The notes beneath the pieces were generated by a model that worked only from the letters and a program-made list of their open reading frames with translations, did no database searches and had not been told where the DNA came from. Below are positions 37,701 through 44,082 of a stretch of DNA of 44,082 nt, piece by piece (position 1 is the stretch's first letter; every line of letters starts with the position of its first letter). A program made the position numbers and the translations under genes. The stretch is from Cruorifilaria tuberocauda (Eukaryota; Nematoda; Chromadorea; Rhabditida; Onchocercidae), in contig JABVXU010000449.1 of the NCBI GenBank assembly GCA_013365365.1, forward strand, positions 1 through 44,082, in the 5' to 3' direction.

Positions 37701-40700
37701 TCTCTCTCTTCCTTTTCATTTGAATAACCATTCACTTAAATATTTTTTACTGTTTAAATTTTACATATGATATTGAGCAATTTTAAAATAATTTTCGAAA
37801 CTGTATTCAATTCTTCCTCCCTTTCTCTTTCCTGTCTCTCCTTCTCTCTCTCTCTCTCTCTCTCTCCTTTCTTCTTTTCATTTGAATAAGTATTAAAAAT
37901 ATATCATTCAATGAATAGATGATTAGATAACGATGGTGAGAATATTTTTAAATGTTTGAATATTTGAAATTTGATTTATTTAATTAATTTTTTCTTAATT
38001 CTCTAGAAGAGAATTTTATTTTTTTCTATTTTAAAGTATTTTTCAAAAATGATTGATCTTTTGTTTTCTAGTTCATTCTATCAATTTTCCCTGTTCTATT
38101 TTTCTATCCTGTAATCATTTTATCAGTAGCATATCAGAATGTGAGATGTTAAAATGATAATGTTGAAAAAGTTCCGTCATTGTCTATCAATTTAATTTCT
38201 TTTTAAATTCAATGGTATTTGGGTTAAAAGGAATTTTTGATTTTTTAGTAATAAAAAATTTTTAGCGTTAAGAAAAAAAAAAATTATATTTTTTAATTGA
38301 TCATAATGATAGCAAGGTGATTACTGATTACAGATTTACCTGTAATTTATGATCAGAGATTAAGTTTGCTATTGTTGCAGTAAAAACTGTAGCAACACGT
38401 GAAGCTGCTGATCGACCGGATGGATCTAAGCATAAATTCAACAGTAATGCACAACCGTAATCAAGTGATGTTGGACTAAGTTTGCTACCGAGATATAGTG
38501 ATAACCATTCCACCATACCTAATTTTATCAGTTCTTTTTGCACCGATGATCTGAAAATATTTACAAAGAAGGAAAATGAAAGATTATTATATGGAAATTA
38601 TATATCCATGATGAGATAAAGTTACAGGTATAACTTATTATAGAGTATGCTCGAAGTATGCTAGAAGTCTCATTTGAATTGATTTACAAAATTATCAACT
38701 TAAACTGACCCGGAAGAAAAATACTTATAAATTTGTTAAAAAAGTTTTCAAAATTACCTGATTACCATCACTATTTATCAATTACAAAAGATAATTTAAA
38801 TTTGAATTTACAGAAAAGAGTATTGTATAAAAACTATCTAACTCAGTAGGAAAAATCTATCGCAGATTCTGAAATCTACTACAATTATAAAATTCAATCT
38901 CAAAAATTGTTTTGCATCAAAAAATAAAATCCTTAGGAATTTCCACTTCAATTAAGCAAAATGCTTTTTTATCAAATGCTTAGCAAGTTACTTCTGCAAT
39001 TAATTGATAGCTTTTGTCTTTCTTAATTTTAGCTAATTTAATTCAATGAAAAAAAAGCGAGAAAACCTTATGCTAAGTTTTTGAAGTGCTGCTAAGACAT
39101 GTTCACCAGCATAATGATGTAATTTTTTGGTCTTTAAAGCTGTCGTTAATGTTGCAATTAATTCTTTTCCATGATTATTGGCCAAAAGATAATTTCGGCC
39201 AAGATTAAATGAAGCAATTGAGTTAAGCAAACGGCATAATTCCTCTTTTGCATCATTTCCATTATCACCTTGTGATGTTATCACACTTACTACACTCTGC
39301 AACAATGACTATAATGAGAAGGAATTTCATGCAATTGTGGAAAAGAAAAAAATTGTCATTTAAATTAAAAAATTAAAATTAAAAATTAAATAAATTAAAA
39401 ACATAAAATTAATAAATAAATAAAATAAATAAATAACAATCAAAAAAATTAAAGTAAATTAAAAAACTGAAGTTTATCGAAATTTATGAGCGGAAACTAT
39501 TGAAATCAATCAATATAGTTTCAATTATTCAATTTACGGTTAAAATTAACAGATCTAAAGACTAACTTAAAACTTTTTAAAATAAATTAAAATTTTCCTT
39601 TTGTTAGCAACTGAAGGAAAAAAAATGAAGAAGCTTTCATGGAATCAAGCTTATGTCTTAATCTCTAGCTACTCATTAATTAAAATTTACTAAATAGAAT
39701 AACAAAAATTAATTAGAAATTTAAATTTCATACATTTTTCAAATGTTTCAATAGCAATAAATCATTATTTGCATAAACTGATAATACTTGTCCAGCACTT
39801 TCAACAGGTATTCTTGTTATACGCTGAAAACAAATGAAAAGAACAAAAGGTAATTAGGAACATTTAAAACTAAGACAATAGAAAAAAAATTATTTTAAAA
39901 TTTAACTAAAAAAAATCAGATACAATAAATTAAAAACACAGAAAATTATGCCAACAATTAATTAATTGCCTCATATTAAAATTTAAATAATGAAAAAATA
40001 TTCCAAATATATTTTAATTACTAAAGTAACTTACTTTATCAATGAAAAAGAGATCATAATGATAAAGAATGCTAGAAAAAAAATACATTTTAATCATTTA
40101 TACGAAAAATTTGTAATTACAAAATTCTGATCAATACTAAAGTTTCATAAATTTTAATAAAGTATAAATTTGAATTGTGGAAGTCATCGAAGAAGTCCAA
40201 TTATAATTACTCTTTTTAACTTAAACCTTTACTTTTTTTTAAAACATTAACTTAAGTATCAAAAATTACAATCAGGAATTTGTATAGTTGAGTGAGAAGG
40301 AAATTCAGAATTGTAAATTTTGTTTATCTATTACCATTATAATGACAGAGAATTTTATAATGCTATAACAATTATTTAATCAAAAAATTTGAAATTATAA
40401 AATTTCTATAATATTAAAAAAATATTTTTAATGCACACTTTACTTAATTAAAATTTTAACTATCTTAACTATTAAACAGAAAAATTATACTTACCTGTCG
40501 TAAAGCTTGAAGTAATAAACAGCTAACTCTTCCTGAAGCACTTTTAATCAAACAATTTCCAATTTTAGTATAATTCAATCTTCCGATTACATCATCCGTT
40601 ATCACTTCCTCCTCTTTCTTCACCTCTTTCCTATGTTCATTAGTTGATTTCCAATTTATTTCCAATATTTTCATTTCAATTATTGCTAGTTCATTTCAGT

Positions 40701-43653
40701 TACTAGTTTTGCTTGGAAAAATTCATTTTTGATTTAAACAATTTCCAATTTTTGCTATTAAAAAATAGTACCAAAAAAACTTATTTAACATAATCATACG
40801 TTAAATATAATTCTGTTAAATAAATATTTTATAAATTAATGATAATTTAGTTCTTTATTTATAAGAAAAATAAAGATAACGTATTTAACTTATCTAACAT
40901 GATCATTTCAACTGATGATAATGTGATGATAATTTATTTGTTTATTCATAAGAAAAATTGAGATAACGAGTAAAGCTATAAAAATTTGAAAAGAAGCCTT
41001 AGAAAAAATTTTTATTTTATTAATTAAGAAATGAATTTACTCATTTCTATTCATAAAAAAAATGAACTTAATCATTTTCAAACTTATTCTCATAACAATT
41101 CAAATCTTCTTTATTTGCTTTTGTAAATGAAACTAAAAAACGATAAAATAAACAATTTATTAAGTGATTGCGATCGGATAGTTGGAGTTAAACTTCCAAT
41201 TGTTTCATTATTTCTTACTGCACGATTCTTTGTTTTTATACCAGCACTTGATTTTTTTGACCTATCGCGTTTTTTACTCTAAAATTATTTCAGCATTAAG
41301 TAATTATCAGTAATAAAATTATCCGAAAGAAAACGAATCTATCTTAATAAATATAGATTATCATTATCACAACAAATTTTTTCAATCAAAAGATAACGAA
41401 TCTTTCTTATCAAATTCAAATTAATCATTACTTGTATTTCAAAAAATAAGTATTTAATTCCTATTACCGTTATTTCATTTAAATCATCAATATTTGTTTG
41501 TATGTGTTCTTCCGCATCCGCTTTTGCATTTACAAAACGTTCTTTCATCTCCGTTATGTATTCCGGTGATAAATGAATTACCTGTAATAACGAAATTAAA
41601 TTAATTTTAATTATTATCGAAATAAAAGTAATTATTGCATTAATTGTATGTTTTTTCAAAAAAAGTATTTTAAATATGAATTAAAAAAATTAATTACGCA
41701 CTCCCACTTCATGATTTATTTGTTCCACGTAATCAAACATTTCATTAAGAATATTAACAATTCGACTGTAATCATTTTGTAATTTACGACATTTTTTTTC
41801 CAACAATTCATTATACTGTAATCGACAAGCTGTCTGAAAAAGAAAAACAGAAATTTGAATAATTGATAAAATTTTTATCAAAAGCATGAACTGCATTATG
41901 ATATTATGATTTGTTCTATTATTATATATTATGATTTATTCTAGCATAAATTTTTTTTTGGTATGAAAATATTTTATTATTATAATTTTTGATAATTTAA
42001 TTATCATAATTTACTTGATCTGAAGTATATCATAATACCTGAGATTAATAATAAATTCAATCGAAATTTAATTTGATTAAATTTTCATAATTTTTTGAGA
42101 ATGGAAATGCCGAAGAAAGAAAGAAAAATTCAATAACATAATAATGATAATAAATAATAATAACGAATCTTAAGTATTATGATAATAAATAGCAATAATA
42201 ATAATAATAAACAATAATAAACATAATTATACATAGTAAACATAAGTAAACACGGTAAATAATAAATGATAATAATAAATAGTAAACGATGATAAATAAT
42301 AGATAATAAATGATAAAAAATATTAAATGATAATAATAATAAATAATAAATAATGGATAGTAAATAGTAATAAAAAATAATATTAAGAACGAATAACTAT
42401 AGTATACTGATGATTATTTAAACATTTTAAAAAATGGAATAATTAACGAATGCAAGTTAAAAAATGTATTTCAACAAACAAACCATCCATCTTTGCAAAA
42501 ATACATTTTCTGTTTCATCGATATTTGTCGTATAATTTTCCAAAAATACGCTTAAATTTTCAAAAAGACCTTTGACCCATTTTTTCTGTAATTGAAGAAA
42601 ACGGAAAAAAATAAAAAGCTACGAAGTATAGCTGAAGGAAAAAATAAGAATAGGTAAATGAAAAAGAGTAGAAAATTGTTTCTGCATAACTATTAAATAA
42701 ACATATAAGTTTATACCATATTTTCTAATTAATTCTAATATTATTTTATTTTTAAATTATCTTTTTTCTCAAAATTAAATGAAAATTTGGTATTTGATAC
42801 TAGAAATTAAATAAGGAACAGTACAATTATTACTTCTTTAAATATAAATTCAATCCTAAATTGAATTTCTGATTTGCTTAGAATCATTATTTGTTTTCTT
42901 TTTTTGCTTTTTTCTTACAGGGAATAAAAATTTTTTTTCATACTTGAAAGATTTCTCGAAAAATCGGATGTTTCTCCGGTTCAGCAACATATGGTAATGC
43001 AAAATACTGTACAAGTTGAACATCATTACTGTATCTATTGCTACCATCATCTTCCAGCAGTCTCTTCAATCCTTCAATCCTTTTCCAATATTCCTCTTTA
43101 TTCTGAAAAATTTTCATTTAATTTTTCCTAAACTTTAATTTTTATTTTTTATAAATTTTCATAATTTTTCTTTTTAAAAAATTTTCATCTTAATGATTCA
43201 TAATTTTTCACCCAATTTTCCATTCCTTTTTCGTTTTTCTTTTTTTTTGTTTTTCCAATTTCTATAATTCTTTTAATTACAAACACAAAACAAATCACAG
43301 AAAATTATCATTCAATCATTCACAATACAGCAAATAATTTAATTCTTATCCAATGAATAATCAATTCTTTCTAAAATTTTTTCCAAAAAAAAGACAAAAA
43401 CAAGAAAAGAATGAAAAATAGAAAAAAAACTAGGATAAAATATAGCACAAAAAAGAGAAATTAAGACAAAAATAAAAAGAAAACCACTAACTGGCGGTGA
43501 TTTACGAAGCGGAAATGTCACGAAATATAAATGAATATTGAATTCCAATGAAATTACTTCTGCAGGTTTACAACATTCATTAACAAATAATTCATTCCAA
43601 CAATTAAAAAATTGCGCAAATTCATCCTTCTCCAAATGCGACAATAATTTCCT
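27603..43653 (-). CDS. ARMC9: ARMC9, LisH and armadillo-repeat ciliary protein (N-terminus outside window)
   Basis: ARMC9 acts at the basal body and ciliary base; human mutations cause Joubert syndrome. Thirteen exons on the minus strand: 43653-43492, 43102-42944, 42585-42484, 41833-41702, 41581-41468, 41278-about 41194 or 41242, 40685-40495, 39823-39734, 39308-39067, 38550-38340, 37282-37114, 28331-28276 and 27995-27603. Together they give about 685-701 residues. Matches to human ARMC9 recalled from memory: YFALPYVAEPEKHPIFREIF; HLSPEYITEM; SCLLLQALRQ; VYANNDLLLL; GEHVLAALQKLSIR; SLDYGCALLLNLCLDPSGRS; CTYINGILFTILGIAQIK; and, after the acidic stretch, LDELFGEKLLIAKFCLADT (human GELSGEKLLTTEYL). 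The C-terminal tail is basic (VKRRTSVILRNIGK, NSRRRPLVARDPF). The junction across the 8.8-kb intron is phase 1 on both sides. The exact joint between the exons near 41278 and 40685 is unclear. The LisH exon should lie beyond 44082 or in the last 430 bases. Confidence 0.92.
28420..28650. other. GC-richer island of unknown origin in the ARMC9 intron
   Basis: About 230 bases of mixed composition in an AT-rich intron. The minus strand is open as RKLNDLLPETSAATVRG followed by PQGPGPFDHIKFYLHEDRCS. No acceptor and donor pair in phase with ARMC9 was found and no family was recognised. It may be a repeat relic, a regulatory element or a cassette exon. Confidence 0.4.
28895..28987. repeat. 31-bp tandem repeat, three copies
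   Basis: Copies start at 28895, 28926 and 28957 (ATTCTTACCTGAATCATATC then AAAACTTACAG) with a few substitutions. A weaker copy lies near 29086. Each unit contains TTACCTG, which on the minus strand reads as a splice-donor-like CAGGTAA. Confidence 0.85.
29307..30933 (+). CDS. Candidate secreted peptide precursor nested antisense in ARMC9 (144 aa)
   Basis: A two-exon model. Exon 1 (29307-29598) starts MYFRLCLTLAFPLTSQ, a possible signal peptide. It continues through TIATTTTTTNHEHPIRR to dibasic sites (SGKRRGKKGR) and SNNDRLVDEMLSRSDSLG, ending at the donor G|GTATAT. Exon 2 (30791-30933) follows a strong TTCTTTTCAG acceptor, is phase-compatible, and reads NIMREFDILERFKSVKSNK and YCMDLSTTT, ending FKYQRDYF and TAA. 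Dibasic cuts, with a Gly before KRR as an amidation signal, would release short peptides, as in neuropeptide precursors. The acidic, amphipathic segment after KKGR resembles peptide hormones only in general character. The intron contains CA arrays and a minisatellite. The hydrophobic start is not perfect and the model rests on open frame, phase and sites alone. Confidence 0.35.
29615..29695. repeat. CA/CACG microsatellite
   Basis: CA and CGCAC repeats just after the putative donor of the nested gene. Confidence 0.9.
29780..29960. other. GC-rich island with CGACGACG runs
   Basis: A stretch unusually rich in CpG (CATCGACGACGACGTTGCCA, GTACGACGTACCCGACGAGA) inside an AT-rich intron. Both strands carry open frames, but with low-complexity proline, serine or arginine composition. 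No exon could be supported. It may be regulatory or an expanded CGA-type repeat. Confidence 0.4.
30087..30354. repeat. 38-41-bp minisatellite, about seven copies
   Basis: Units beginning CACTCTTGACATACACATAC, followed by ATACAAATATATGTAGGAGA, start at 30087, 30118, 30158, 30196, 30234, 30275 and 30315. Spacing is 31 to 41 bases and the copies are diverged. The array runs directly into an AC microsatellite, from which it may have grown. Confidence 0.85.
30358..30424. repeat. CA microsatellite
   Basis: Pure CA repeat of about 60 bases after CATACACATA. Confidence 0.95.
31346..31450. repeat. ACATAC/ACAC higher-order simple repeat
   Basis: CACACATACACATACA repeated as a short higher-order unit, then ATATATACATACAAACATAC. 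Confidence 0.9.
32755..32788. repeat. CT microsatellite
   Basis: TCTCTC run of about 34 bases. Confidence 0.9.
33811..34085. repeat. Three diverged copies of a GCCAATGATAT...GGGACACTT module
   Basis: Modules near 33813-33846, 33889-33937 and 34030-34077 share TTGCCAATGATATCYTCCA, then CAAAYTMTTC and GAAAGGGACACTTA followed by a T run. They are separated by GA-rich purine spacers of different length. The arrangement suggests duplication of a unit with variable GA tract. Confidence 0.7.
34124..34170. repeat. Perfect 20-bp inverted repeat (hairpin, 7-nt loop)
   Basis: The left arm AGTATTCGTCATCCATCTTT (34124-34143) and the right arm (34151-34170) are exact reverse complements, with loop CAGAATA. 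It lies right after a GA run. A perfect stem of this length is unlikely by chance and could form a cruciform or an RNA hairpin. Confidence 0.9.
34563..34615. repeat. 24-bp pyrimidine tandem repeat
   Basis: Two exact copies of a unit starting TCGCTCCACCTCCTGCTCCT, at 34567 and 34591, in a polypyrimidine stretch. Confidence 0.85.
34681..34732. repeat. CT microsatellite
   Basis: About 52 bases of pure CT; shorter CT runs follow near 34775-34800 and 34910-34935. Confidence 0.95.
35464..35549. repeat. TG microsatellite
   Basis: TG repeat with regular TATG interruptions; a second short TG run lies at about 35620-35648. Confidence 0.95.
36660..36890. repeat. Degenerate minisatellite, unit about 25-30 bp
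   Basis: Repeated variants of TCAAATAATTCACAACACAC then GTA run through this region with irregular spacing. Copies are diverged and the boundaries are approximate. Confidence 0.6.
37425..37900. repeat. Tandem array of three 160-195-bp units with CT tracts
   Basis: Each unit has GATAAYTTCAYTGTRAATTT with a T/A-rich stretch, then a CT microsatellite, then CATTTGAATAAGCATTCA and a T/A-rich tail. Units begin near 37431, 37626 and 37787. The array lies in the ARMC9 intron between 37283 and 38339. It looks like duplication of a block that already carried a CT tract. Confidence 0.75.
42120..42400. repeat. AAT-rich simple sequence
   Basis: ATAATAATAAATAATAAA-type simple sequence in an ARMC9 intron, with no coding potential. 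Confidence 0.8.
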
Positions 43654-44082
43654 CTAGAAAAAGAAAAAAAATAAATGAATATTGATATTTATTAATTACG
43701 ATGAAGTATGACTAAATAGTTAATGATAATTAGATTAATTAGATATTAGATATATTTGTATATATTAGACGTATTAGGTTAGATAATTATATAATAGATA
43801 TATTAGGTTGGATAAATATCAGATATATTAGATTGATTATACATTTTTATTGTTTGATAACTTTTATAGAATCATTATTTCATAGGATATAAAAGAATAA
43901 AATCATTTTTACAATAACTGTTTAAATTAGTAGAATTAATTTTGCTATATTAATAAACCCTTCAAGTTATGTATTTAAAAAATTGATCTGATCCGATCTA
44001 ATTTGATCTGAACTTTTAGAATCTAACCCAATATGATCATGAAGCATAATTATCAATAAACACCTGTTGTGTGGTGTGTGTG
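43654..44082. other. Right-edge ARMC9 intron
   Basis: AT-rich sequence with repeated GATATATTAGRTTRGAT-like motifs (43735-43840), ending in a TG run at the window edge. No LisH-like frame was found, so the ARMC9 N-terminal exons probably lie further right. Confidence 0.5.

Overview
This is an AT-rich, intron-rich eukaryotic window. A cuticle collagen with the nematode-specific N-terminal domain identifies it as nematode DNA. Short exons, GTAAGT/GTATGT donors and TTTTCAG-type acceptors, plus many CA, CT and GA microsatellites, fit a parasitic (possibly spirurid or filarial) nematode. The genus cannot be settled from the sequence alone. No bacterial operon, rRNA, tRNA or CRISPR array was seen.

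Layout. (1) 1-1575, minus strand: a small single-pass membrane protein of about 100 residues (863-1575) and loose exon-like pieces of another gene running off the left edge. (2) 2621-5122, minus: a complete cuticle collagen in nine exons. (3) 5123-8557: intergenic, with an AAC/AAT triplet-rich tract, an orphan exon-like frame and a degenerate minisatellite. (4) 8558-10959, plus: a complete nematode ZC4H2 (C4H2 zinc finger protein). (5) 12727-15279, plus: a second, diverged ZC4H2 copy with the same intron phases, so a tandem duplication. (6) 16708-19378, minus: a six-exon unidentified protein. (7) 19379-27602: about 8.2 kb with no convincing gene. (8) 27603 to beyond 43653, minus: ARMC9, the LisH/armadillo ciliary protein. 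Thirteen exons are visible; only the N-terminal LisH part seems to be missing, off the right edge. Its 8.8-kb intron (28332-37113) holds many minisatellites, a perfect 20-bp hairpin and, on the opposite strand, a possible two-exon gene for a secreted peptide precursor (29307-30933).

The genes do not form an obvious pathway. ARMC9 acts at the ciliary base, ZC4H2 acts in neural development with E3 ligase partners, and the collagen builds cuticle. All gene models were built by reading splice sites and phases by eye. ARMC9 and ZC4H2 were recognised by comparing the spliced translations with the remembered human proteins; no database search was run.
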